A stretch of DNA of 64,000 nt from Candidatus Zhuqueibacterota bacterium (GTDB taxonomy: Bacteria > Zhuqueibacterota > Zhuqueibacteria > Oceanimicrobiales > Oceanimicrobiaceae). Shown here piece by piece: positions 52,305 to 60,728 of this stretch. The DNA is taken from assembly GCA_029262055.1 (NCBI GenBank), contig JAJDAD010000114.1, forward strand, positions 19,740 through 83,739, given 5' to 3'. The notes beneath the pieces are model-generated. The model was not told where the DNA came from and ran no database searches. It saw only the letters and a list, made by a program, of their open reading frames with translations. Made by a program: the position numbers and the translations under genes. Every line of letters begins with the position of its first letter. The first letter of the stretch is position 1.

Positions 52305-55300
52305 ATGGCTGACTCCAACACCAACAGAACCCCGACTGCGAAATATCCCGGAAAAAGAGTCACGACAAACGGCAATCTTCTGGTCTCCGACACAGAGGTT
52401 ATGGTTGCCGAGGCTGGGATTTTTTATCCGATTACTTCCTCGACGGAAATGGGGGAAAACTACCAGCTTGCCTATGCGCAGGGAAAACTGACAGCGTTTG
52501 GTGAAAGTCTAACCGCGCTTGAAGCCGAGGGAGAACATGCAGCTCAGGGTGGCGCCATAGCCATGTCCGTTACCGGGCGCAGGGTGGTGAATTTCACTTC
52601 CGGACAGGGTCTGGTCTATGCGATAGAACAATACTATCACGCACCGGGAAAACTCAGCACCATGGTCGTTGAAGTGGGCGCCAGAGCCCTCACCAAGCAT
52701 GCGCTTAATGTGCATTGCGGTCACGACGACGTTTATGCCGCCCTTGACACAGGCTGGAATGTCGCTTTTGGGAAGAACGCACAGCAAGCGGCCGATCAAT
52801 CTCTGATCATGCGCAAAGTAAACGAACTGGTGCTCAACCCCGGAATCAATGCGCAGGACGGTTTTCTCACGACCCACCTGGAGCGGACCTTTCATAAAGC
52901 CGAGGCTGCGCTTGTGCGGCAGTTTCTGGGCAGAAAAGACGACATCATTGCATGCCCGACCGGGTCGCAAAAAACCTTATTTGGTCCGACACGGCGCCGG
53001 GTGCCGGCCCTGATTGATTTGAAAAATCCCATTCTCCTGGGACCAGTGCAGAACCAGGAACACTATATGAACGGCGTCGCTGCACGGCGAAACAATTTCT
53101 CGGAAGCCATCCTGCCATTTTTTGAGGAGGCATACGAAGAATTTGCCCAACTGACCGGACGCCGGTACGGCTTGATCTCCGAGTACAACTGCGAGGGTGC
53201 CGACACAGTTTTTGTCGCTCTCGGAAGCGCCGCAGAGAATATCGAAGCGGTCTGCGACTACTTGAAAGCCACACGCAACGAGAACGTCGGCATCATCCAC
53301 GTCAACCTATTGCGCCCCTTCCCCGAAAACGCCATCATCAAGGCGCTCAAAGGCAAAAAGAAAGTAATCATTCTGGAACGTACCGATGAGCCCCTGGCCG
53401 GCGACAACCCGTTGACGAGAGATATAAAAGTTGCGCTGAGTAAAGCTGCCAGCAATTTTACCGGCAACAACTACGCCGGACTGGACAAGCTCGATCCCGT
53501 CACCGAAATGCCTGAGGTGCTCTCGGGTGTCTATGGTCTTGGTTCGCGTGATTTCAGGCCGGAGGGAATTATCGGCGCGTATGACTTTGCGCAAGGTAAA
53601 ATTACTCGCCAGGATGGCAAAAAGAATGGCGATGGCACCAACTTCTTTTTTGTCGGTATCGACCATCCCTACGCAGTGCTTTCCGAAGAGACGCCCTCAT
53701 GCTTGCCGGACAAATCCATCGCTGTCCGCTTCCACTCTATCGGCGGTTGGGGCATGATCACGACCGGCAAGAACTTAGGCGAAATCATAGGCGAACTCTC
53801 AAACCACGTCGCGGAGCGCGACCAGATTCTGGATGAAGATGGTAATGTCAAAGAGATTGTCCACATCAGCGCCAATCCTAAGTACGGCTCAGAAAAGAAA
53901 GGCGCCCCGACAAACTACTTCATGGTGGCGGCCCCGGAACGAATTCGCGTCAACTGCGATCTGGAACACGTGAGCGTGGTCCTCTGCTGCGATCCGAAAA
54001 TCTTCTTGCACAGCAACCCGCTGGCGGGATTGGAAGAGGGCGGCGCTTTTGTCTGGGAGTCGAGCGAACCCAGTCCGGAACTGGCCTGGCAACGCATCCC
54101 GAAAAGATACCGCCAGGAGATCATTGACAAAAACATCCAGGTTTACACATTGGGCGGATTTGCCATCGCCAAGAAAGCAACCAGCCGCGAAGATCTGCAG
54201 ACACGTATGCAGGGAAATGCATTTCTAGGCGCTTTTTTCAAAGTCTCCACATTTTTGCAGGATTACGAAATCAAAGAAGCGGACTTCCACAATACGGTCC
54301 GCAATCAGTATGTGAAGAAATTTGGCAGGTTCGGAGACGCCGTGATCGAATCCAATATGACCGTCATGACCTCCGGTTTCGAAGAGGTTTCCTGTGTCGA
54401 ACCGGGTTCAGTTGACGCGCCCGACACCTCGAGTTTTGTCGGCACCATCATCAGCCCGGTTGCTGTGGCAGACGACAGTCCGGCTGGTCTGATCCAGATA
54501 GCTGCCAACGGCCAGAACGGCAAAAGCAACGGCAATGGCGCCGACAGCGGGCAAGCCCCCTTGTTCAAAAAGTCGACCTTTGACAGCGAGTTTCGCGCCG
54601 GTCTCGGCTACAACCAGCCCTCCAGCCCACTGGCTTCGGTAGGTATGATGGGGGCAGGGACCGGGGTCAATGCCAGTAAATACGGCGCCCGGCGGGAGAT
54701 TCCCGTTTTCCTGGAAGACATGTGCACGCAGTGTATGGACTGTATCACGGTCTGTCCCGATACAGCACTGCCAAACACCGCCCAGGACATCTCGACTATT
54801 CTTACGACCGCCATTCGCGGCTATGTCAGCGACGGCAGCGCACGCACAGCGTTATTGGGTCATATTGCGGCATTAGACACCGCCTGCCGCGCGCGCCTGG
54901 TCGCTTTGGCCCCGGAAACTGACGACAAAACACGTTTCAAAGACATTCTGGTTGAAGAACTCAACGCCCTTAAAGATGACGCCGTGACGGCACAGGCCAT
55001 CAGCGAGATAGAGGCGATAGTCGACACGTTGCCGATTGCCTACAAGAAGTCAAAAGCCATCTTTCTCAATAAGGAAAAAAAGGAGCCGGGTGCAGGCGGT
55101 CTTTTCTCAATTTTCGTGAGTGACCTCTGCAAAGGGTGCGCCGCCTGTGTTGAGGCCTGCGCTGATCACGAGGCGCTCATCATGGTCCCTGAAGACGAAG
55201 ACAGGCATGCGCGCAATGAGTCCGCCATAGAATTTCTGGGACAACTGCATGACACACCGCAGAAGTATCTCGGAATTTACGATGCGGCATCGCCACAAGA

Positions 55301-57038
55301 CTCCAAGGCTGCGGCTTTGCGTTACCATCTTATGATGCAATCTAAGTACGGCGCCCTGGTCTCGGGCGACGGCGCCTGCGCGGGCTGCGGCGAAAAGTCT
55401 GTCTTGCGCTCGGTGGCGACTCTGACGGAAGCCCTCATGCGCCCGGTCTTCAAAGCAAAAGCGGCGCGCCTGAGCAAAAAAGCGGATGAGCTGCAGAAGA
55501 ACGGGTTGGCAGCATTGCAGGATTTGCAGCAGCGCGACCCGGACGCCTACCAGACCCTCAAAAAGACCATCCTGCATCTGCTCATGGGATTTGGCGGCGA
55601 GAACTCGGCCGACACCGACGATATCATCAAAGGCTTTTCCGGCGGCGATGCTGAACTGGTCGATGCCATCGCCACCGTGCTGCGCCAGGACGCGCACAAT
55701 CACCTCGACTTGCAGACCATCGAAGGGTTTGCGCCCAACGGTATGTCGGTGATGGCCATGGCAGCGCACACGGGCTGCAACACGGTGTACGGCTCCACGC
55801 CACCGAACAACCCTCACCCCTATCCCTGGATGAACTCCCTGTTCCAGGATGGCGCCACCATCGGCTGGATCATGGGTGAGAGCTTCATGAAAGACCACGC
55901 GCGCATGTCTGTGATTCCCGAGAGGCTGGCCGAGACCGTTCTGGGCTCAGCAGCAGATGATTTTTCGGAAGATGACTATTTCATGTTCACGCACTTCTCC
56001 GATCTGCACATGACGGACGAGGAAATTTTGGAGCTGCCAAAAGTCTGGGCCATCGGTGGCGATGGCGGCATGGGCGATATTGGCTTCCAGAATGTCTCGA
56101 AAGTGGTCTTGCAGAACCGTCCGAACGTGAAAATGCTGCTGCTCGACACTCAGGTGTATTCCAACACGGGCGGGCAGAATTCGGACTCTTCGCCCATGAC
56201 CGGCGGCTTTGACATGAACCAGGCCGGCGCGGGTTCGGAAGGCAAACTGATAGAGAAAAAATCTGTGGCCGAATGCTTCCTGGGCGGCCACGGCTCGCCA
56301 TATGTGGCGCAGGTTTCCATGGCCAACTCGGCAACGCTTTACAAGTCGATTCTGGACGGCCTGTGTTATCGCGGCACCGCTTTCTTCCAGGTCTTCACGA
56401 CCTGTCAGCCTGAACATGGCGTGCCGGATTACGCCGCGCAGCTTCAGGCGCAGCGAATTCGCGACAGCCGCGGCATGCCGGAATTCGTCTTTGACCCGCA
56501 ACTCGGTGAAATCTACCAGGAGAATTTGAGCGTCAAAGGAAACCCGGCGCGCAATAGAGACTGGTATGTCAAGAAAGCACCGGTCACAAAAACGCCGTAC
56601 GATTACACGGTCGCACACTGGACCTTCACGGAAGCGCGTTTTCGCTTTCACCACAAGCGGGTGAAGCCGGAAGCCGTCGCAGGCATGGTGCGGCTGGAAG
56701 AAAAGATAAAGCTGATTACTATGGACGATATTGTCCACCGCCGCTTTCTGGACAAAAATCACCGCGCCTACATTCCGGATCGCGGAGTTTACACCATCGA
56801 CTACGCGGATGACGGCTCGCCCGTCTATCACGTGCTCTCGCGGCAAATGGTCATTTTCTGTGTTGAACGGCGCAAAGCCTGGCGAGTTTTGCAGAGCCGG
56901 GCAGGCATCACCAACCAGGATTATCTCGACCAGAAAGAACTGCTGGCCAGGATAGACAAAGGGGAGCTGACTGTAGAAAACTTCCTGAACGGCAGGCACG
57001 AGGAGGAAGAGGCTGAAGCGGAGGCCGAGCCTGTTTGA
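52305..57038 (+). CDS. nifJ: Pyruvate:ferredoxin (flavodoxin) oxidoreductase, unusually long form
   Basis: 1577 residues, against roughly 1170-1200 for usual single-chain PFOR. Domain I begins VMVAEAGIFYPITSSTEMGE ... VNFTSGQGLVYAIEQYYHAPGKL; domain II transketolase C around 290-400; the gamma domain FHSIGGWGMITTGKNLGEIIGEL near 480. Ferredoxin motif CTQCMDCITVCPD lies at about 807, but the second, CKGCAACVEACAD, is at about 942, separated by an insert of about 120 residues. TPP-side motifs are GDGACAGCGEKSV near 1021 and WAIGGDGGMGDIGFQNVSK ... DTQVYSNTGGQ near 1248-1290, with another helical insert between. It makes acetyl-CoA plus CO2 from pyruvate, or fixes CO2 in reverse. Close to KOR and citrate synthase. 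Confidence 0.95.
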   Translation: MADSNTNRTPTAKYPGKRVTTNGNLLVSDTEVMVAEAGIFYPITSSTEMGENYQLAYAQGKLTAFGESLTALEAEGEHAAQGGAIAMSVTGRRVVNFTSGQGLVYAIEQYYHAPGKLSTMVVEVGARALTKHALNVHCGHDDVYAALDTGWNVAFGKNAQQAADQSLIMRKVNELVLNPGINAQDGFLTTHLERTFHKAEAALVRQFLGRKDDIIACPTGSQKTLFGPTRRRVPALIDLKNPILLGPVQNQEHYMNGVAARRNNFSEAILPFFEEAYEEFAQLTGRRYGLISEYNCEGADTVFVALGSAAENIEAVCDYLKATRNENVGIIHVNLLRPFPENAIIKALKGKKKVIILERTDEPLAGDNPLTRDIKVALSKAASNFTGNNYAGLDKLDPVTEMPEVLSGVYGLGSRDFRPEGIIGAYDFAQGKITRQDGKKNGDGTNFFFVGIDHPYAVLSEETPSCLPDKSIAVRFHSIGGWGMITTGKNLGEIIGELSNHVAERDQILDEDGNVKEIVHISANPKYGSEKKGAPTNYFMVAAPERIRVNCDLEHVSVVLCCDPKIFLHSNPLAGLEEGGAFVWESSEPSPELAWQRIPKRYRQEIIDKNIQVYTLGGFAIAKKATSREDLQTRMQGNAFLGAFFKVSTFLQDYEIKEADFHNTVRNQYVKKFGRFGDAVIESNMTVMTSGFEEVSCVEPGSVDAPDTSSFVGTIISPVAVADDSPAGLIQIAANGQNGKSNGNGADSGQAPLFKKSTFDSEFRAGLGYNQPSSPLASVGMMGAGTGVNASKYGARREIPVFLEDMCTQCMDCITVCPDTALPNTAQDISTILTTAIRGYVSDGSARTALLGHIAALDTACRARLVALAPETDDKTRFKDILVEELNALKDDAVTAQAISEIEAIVDTLPIAYKKSKAIFLNKEKKEPGAGGLFSIFVSDLCKGCAACVEACADHEALIMVPEDEDRHARNESAIEFLGQLHDTPQKYLGIYDAASPQDSKAAALRYHLMMQSKYGALVSGDGACAGCGEKSVLRSVATLTEALMRPVFKAKAARLSKKADELQKNGLAALQDLQQRDPDAYQTLKKTILHLLMGFGGENSADTDDIIKGFSGGDAELVDAIATVLRQDAHNHLDLQTIEGFAPNGMSVMAMAAHTGCNTVYGSTPPNNPHPYPWMNSLFQDGATIGWIMGESFMKDHARMSVIPERLAETVLGSAADDFSEDDYFMFTHFSDLHMTDEEILELPKVWAIGGDGGMGDIGFQNVSKVVLQNRPNVKMLLLDTQVYSNTGGQNSDSSPMTGGFDMNQAGAGSEGKLIEKKSVAECFLGGHGSPYVAQVSMANSATLYKSILDGLCYRGTAFFQVFTTCQPEHGVPDYAAQLQAQRIRDSRGMPEFVFDPQLGEIYQENLSVKGNPARNRDWYVKKAPVTKTPYDYTVAHWTFTEARFRFHHKRVKPEAVAGMVRLEEKIKLITMDDIVHRRFLDKNHRAYIPDRGVYTIDYADDGSPVYHVLSRQMVIFCVERRKAWRVLQSRAGITNQDYLDQKELLARIDKGELTVENFLNGRHEEEEAEAEAEPV

Positions 57039-57072
57039 GCCGTCTCTGGCAGCGCCCCATTTGCACTGAGGA

Positions 57073-57103
57073 GAAACCGGCTTTCTCAGAGAAAGCCGGT
57101 TTC
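57073..57103. terminator. Bidirectional terminator hairpin
   Basis: GAAACCGGCTTTC (57073-57085) pairs perfectly with GAAAGCCGGTTTC (57091-57103), 13 bp with loop TCAGA, placed between the convergent PFOR gene and the subtilase sorting-domain fragment, 34 bases after the PFOR stop. The U tract is poor, but stem strength and position support a terminator. Confidence 0.75.
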
Positions 57104-57111
57104 TGTGCGAA

Positions 57112-57840
57112 TCACTTCAATAGGGTAATTTTCCTCACCGCGGTTCTCTCCCCAACGTTGAGCCGCATCACATAGACGCCTGACGGCACAGTCTGTCCAA
57201 CGCTGTTCTTGCTGTCCCAGCGGACTTGATAGGTATTGGCTGCCTGCGGCCCGTCCACCAGAGTGCGAATCTTCTCGCCAAGAATGTTGTAAATCGCCAG
57301 GTGCACTGAACCGCCGCGTTCGACGCGATAAGTGATGGTGGTTTCGGGATTGAACGGATTAGGGTAGTTTACCAATAATTCGGGGGATTCCGGTCCGTGG
57401 ATTGCTCCGACAGACGCTTCCTCAAATCCAGACTTTGCCAAAGTCTTGTTGAAATCATAAATATTACCCAGGCTTGCGTAGGCAAGTTCTTTTGGCGTGA
57501 AGCCCGTGAACTTAAACTTGAAGCTGAGTTGCGCCTTGTCGGCCAAACCGGTGGCCTTCAGGTTGACGCCAAAGCGATGGGGCACCTTGTCGATGCGGCC
57601 TTCGGCCGCCAAACCCGGACCGGCTATTGAGGCGAGCCTCTGCACGTTTGGTCCAAGCACCTCCAGGCCGACCTGAGCGTTGCCAACCCCTACCTTCTCC
57701 ACCCCTTCGCCGCTTACCGTGTAGTTTATGACCAGGCTGTCCGCCTGGCTTGAAGAAATCAACGGCAAAGTCAAAAGGTAGTCCCAGGCATTATCTCGCG
57801 TAAATTTCACGGTGTCCAGCGACACTGGCAAGAGGGTCAC
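57112..57840 (-). CDS. C-terminal part of the subtilase with T9SS-type sorting domain, out of frame
   Basis: 243 codons that begin at GTG 57840, overlapping the subtilase stop by 4 bases. No signal peptide, yet it ends in a type IX sorting domain: LLVNYPNPFNPETTITYRV ... IYNILGEKIRTLV ... VPSGVYVMRLN ... VRKITLLK. A secreted sorting domain without an export signal makes no sense alone. The frame continues the subtilase if one extra G is read in the G6 run at about 57851-57856, giving TGGEESVTLLPVSLD. I therefore consider it the end of the same protein, separated by a frameshift that is either an assembly or sequencing error, a mutation, or a programmed -1 slip. Confidence 0.75.
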   Translation of the reverse strand: MTLLPVSLDTVKFTRDNAWDYLLTLPLISSSQADSLVINYTVSGEGVEKVGVGNAQVGLEVLGPNVQRLASIAGPGLAAEGRIDKVPHRFGVNLKATGLADKAQLSFKFKFTGFTPKELAYASLGNIYDFNKTLAKSGFEEASVGAIHGPESPELLVNYPNPFNPETTITYRVERGGSVHLAIYNILGEKIRTLVDGPQAANTYQVRWDSKNSVGQTVPSGVYVMRLNVGERTAVRKITLLK

Positions 57841-60527
57841 GCTTTCTTCCCCCCTGTCTTGGTTCTTAAGGAAACGTCATTCACCTGCACAGTCAGATGG
57901 ACGCCGGAACTGTCAAGCCAGGAAATCGCACGTTCATAGTAAAGCTCACCCGGCGAAGCCTTGCTCAAAGTAGTAGGGCTGAGTTCTACCGTGTACGGCG
58001 GTCCGCTTGCACTGGTCCAGGCAAATTTAGCGCTGGTATTCCCGCTTGAAACAGACGGATGTTGACCGTCAGCTACGTAGACCGGTCCGCCCCAGTAAGA
58101 ACCGGTGAAAGATTGCCGGTAAATCTTTTCGTAATTCTTTTGCTGATAGACGATGTGGACCTTGTTGCTCGCCAGGGCAGAGATGGTGGGCCGCTGCTGT
58201 TCCTGGTAGTAGATACGGGTATAAGAACTGGGCCAACTGTTGTGTGCGCTCGACTTGCGATAGATGATTGTGTTTTGGAAGGCCCCGGAGCCGGAGGTCT
58301 CGTGCCAGGCGACATGCAGAATAGTTGAACCGGCGCCTTGTCCCGAAATACTGGGGGTCTGATGCGTCTGACTGGTGCCAGGCACGATTGATGACAGGGC
58401 ATTCTGACCAGTCCACCCACTTGCACCGCCATAATAGCGGTAGTAAACGTCGCCGTCGCTGCGTTGATACACTATCGCCGGCGTGTCAGCACTACCCCAG
58501 GGGACATCTTTGACCAAAGCAATACTCGGCGAGCTGAACGTCTGCCCAACTTGGCCAATGCTTTCCGTGTACCAAGAAGAGCCGTTGTTGCTGCTGTGCC
58601 GCGAGTTGAGCTTGGTTCCTGAGCGATAGACTACCACTAAATCACTTGTTGAGGGTCTTGTAATAACCGGCAACGGGTCGGAAGAACCAACATTGGATGA
58701 AATGACTTGCTGATTGCTCACAGGCCAGGTAGAGCCGCCGTCGGTGCTTTTGTGGAAATAGATGTCGTGATTTGGACTCGCAGTTGTGCCGCTCTTCTTT
58801 TGCCAGGTGACGAACAGATTGCTGCTACTGGCAGCAATCGACGGATAGCCATACTGGCCCAGCCCATCGCTGATGCGCACATCCGCGCTCCAACTGCCGG
58901 TGGCGGAATATTTGGCATAGAAGACCTGATTGCCCGCCTGATAGACCAGATGATAATTGCCGCTGCTGTCACGCACCAGGCGGCGCCCGCTGTTGTGGGC
59001 GGTGGCAAGGTCAGAATTACTGGTGCGGTCGGGCAGGTCGTCGAGGGCTTTGAGGACGGCGGCGTGGGCGTTGATGCGGCCAGCGCCACCTTTGCTAGCC
59101 GACTCATTAATCACATCAACCGTCTGGTCGAGAAGATCCTCAACTTGCTGACGAGTTAGAGTAGGGTTGGTTGAAAGAATCAGTCCTGCCAAAGCAGAAA
59201 CTAATGGTGCAGAAAAGGATGACCCGTTTTCAATATTGTGTCCCCCGCCTGGCGAAGTACTGTAAATATTGATCCCAGGTGCAGATAAATCAATGAAACC
59301 GCCAAAGTTGTAATTATTTGGAACATCATCAGAAATGTCAGTAGCCGTAACACAGATTACGTTGTCATAGGCGCCCGGGAAAGGCGTGAAAGGGACCAAA
59401 TCAACGCAGATATTTGGATTGCAGCCAGGTTTTTCAGGATTGTCGATCCTGTTAAAACCGCTATTGGCCATCGTGCCAACAACGACGATTCCCAATTGTA
59501 TCGCATCTTCGAAAACTGCGTCGAGGGATGCATTCTCACCTTGCCGCAGTGGGTCCCTGATATCACATCCACATTGTGTGTCAAATTCCTTATTTGACGT
59601 GTAGAGCGTAAAACTACAATTGATGACGTCACAGCCATCGTTTATCGCCTGGTTCATCGCATTTACCAAAGAATTATTGACTGTGACCTCGTAAGCATTC
59701 ATGATCAAATCCCATCCCAGACTCGCTATGCCTTCGTTGTCATTTGTGGCCGCGCCAACCAGACCACCGACTCTTGTGGCATGATTTCCGCCTGTACCTC
59801 CTGGAATAACATCAAACTTGTTGGTGCCCGATTGGCCCCCCTGACCAGTCCAAAAATCAGGATGCGTTCCATCTGGATGACCATCAATTTCCACGATGCC
59901 GATTCTGCGACTCGGGTCTCCCTTATTGATGTCCCAGGTCTTGTCCGCCCCGATTTGAAAAAGATACCACTGCAGATTCGGGTTTGGGTCATAATCAGGA
60001 TCATTCGGGTTAACATCTGCGATGGCGACAAACGGCGCGTGGGCGTACTCAATTTCTGGAAATCCCGTAATTATGTTCAGGATTGAATCAACCGGGACGA
60101 AATTTTCAAATTTGAGGATAAACAGTTGTGACCATTCATGGATTTGAACAGGCTTTCCGGTAACGCGGTGAGGGCGCCAAACATCACCCCACTGCGCGTG
60201 TGGAACTTGCTTTTCGAAAAGAAACTTGCCATACTGGTTTTCCAATTGTGCAAATGCTGATTTAAGAGCCGGATAACTTGACGAGATATCTTTGATTTCC
60301 GTTTCCACGACACCCGGCGCAAGGTCAAGTATTTGATGCTTGAAATTTAGCGTCACTTGCGTGGAATACAGTACATTGTCTTGCGTGTAGATTGGCGCCT
60401 CTACAAATATTGGTGCCTCTTGAGAAAAAAGCGAAGCGCTTGTCGCAAAGATGCAGGCGACTAGGAAGTAGATTTTGCCTTTTCTCAAGGTCTGATGTGT
60501 TCGATGGGTACCTCTGCATACTGACAT
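57837..60527 (-). CDS. Secreted subtilisin-like (S8) serine peptidase, C terminus lost by frameshift
   Basis: 896 residues from ATG at 60527 (GGAGTCTCAA upstream); the longer frame lacks a signal peptide at its start. Signal peptide YFLVACIFATSASLFSQ. Catalytic triad: Asp in GIVEIDGHPDGTHPDFW, His in GGNHATRVGGLVGAATND, Ser in NGSSFSAPLVSALAGLIL, all diverged from the textbook DTG/HGTHVAG/GTSMA forms. An N-terminal propeptide-like region precedes it. The C-terminal half carries Asp-box-like repeats (STDGGSTW, SSNNGSSW) of a propeller or binding domain. The frame ends after VSLRTKTGGKKA at a G6 run; the sorting domain follows in the -1 frame. Likely a surface or secreted protease. Confidence 0.88.
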   Translation of the reverse strand: MSVCRGTHRTHQTLRKGKIYFLVACIFATSASLFSQEAPIFVEAPIYTQDNVLYSTQVTLNFKHQILDLAPGVVETEIKDISSSYPALKSAFAQLENQYGKFLFEKQVPHAQWGDVWRPHRVTGKPVQIHEWSQLFILKFENFVPVDSILNIITGFPEIEYAHAPFVAIADVNPNDPDYDPNPNLQWYLFQIGADKTWDINKGDPSRRIGIVEIDGHPDGTHPDFWTGQGGQSGTNKFDVIPGGTGGNHATRVGGLVGAATNDNEGIASLGWDLIMNAYEVTVNNSLVNAMNQAINDGCDVINCSFTLYTSNKEFDTQCGCDIRDPLRQGENASLDAVFEDAIQLGIVVVGTMANSGFNRIDNPEKPGCNPNICVDLVPFTPFPGAYDNVICVTATDISDDVPNNYNFGGFIDLSAPGINIYSTSPGGGHNIENGSSFSAPLVSALAGLILSTNPTLTRQQVEDLLDQTVDVINESASKGGAGRINAHAAVLKALDDLPDRTSNSDLATAHNSGRRLVRDSSGNYHLVYQAGNQVFYAKYSATGSWSADVRISDGLGQYGYPSIAASSSNLFVTWQKKSGTTASPNHDIYFHKSTDGGSTWPVSNQQVISSNVGSSDPLPVITRPSTSDLVVVYRSGTKLNSRHSSNNGSSWYTESIGQVGQTFSSPSIALVKDVPWGSADTPAIVYQRSDGDVYYRYYGGASGWTGQNALSSIVPGTSQTHQTPSISGQGAGSTILHVAWHETSGSGAFQNTIIYRKSSAHNSWPSSYTRIYYQEQQRPTISALASNKVHIVYQQKNYEKIYRQSFTGSYWGGPVYVADGQHPSVSSGNTSAKFAWTSASGPPYTVELSPTTLSKASPGELYYERAISWLDSSGVHLTVQVNDVSLRTKTGGKKA

Positions 60528-60728
60528 TTGAGACTCCTTCCCTTTGGTTATTTGCAACTCTTGTTTAGCATCAAAGGTCTTGCGGCACACCTCTCCTCCA
60601 GAAGCCCATGTGGTATTTAAATAAGATAGCGTTGTCAGCACGTTTGAAGTTGGGGTGTGATCCATCGTGGCCAATGTTAGCAATAACCATCACCTCCTCT
60701 TCGAGCTATGTTCCAAAATTTCCAGCTA

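Noticed and set aside
55947..56999. Leftward 350-residue open frame opposite PFOR
   Set aside because: Antisense of the conserved TPP domain; no start signal or recognisable motif.
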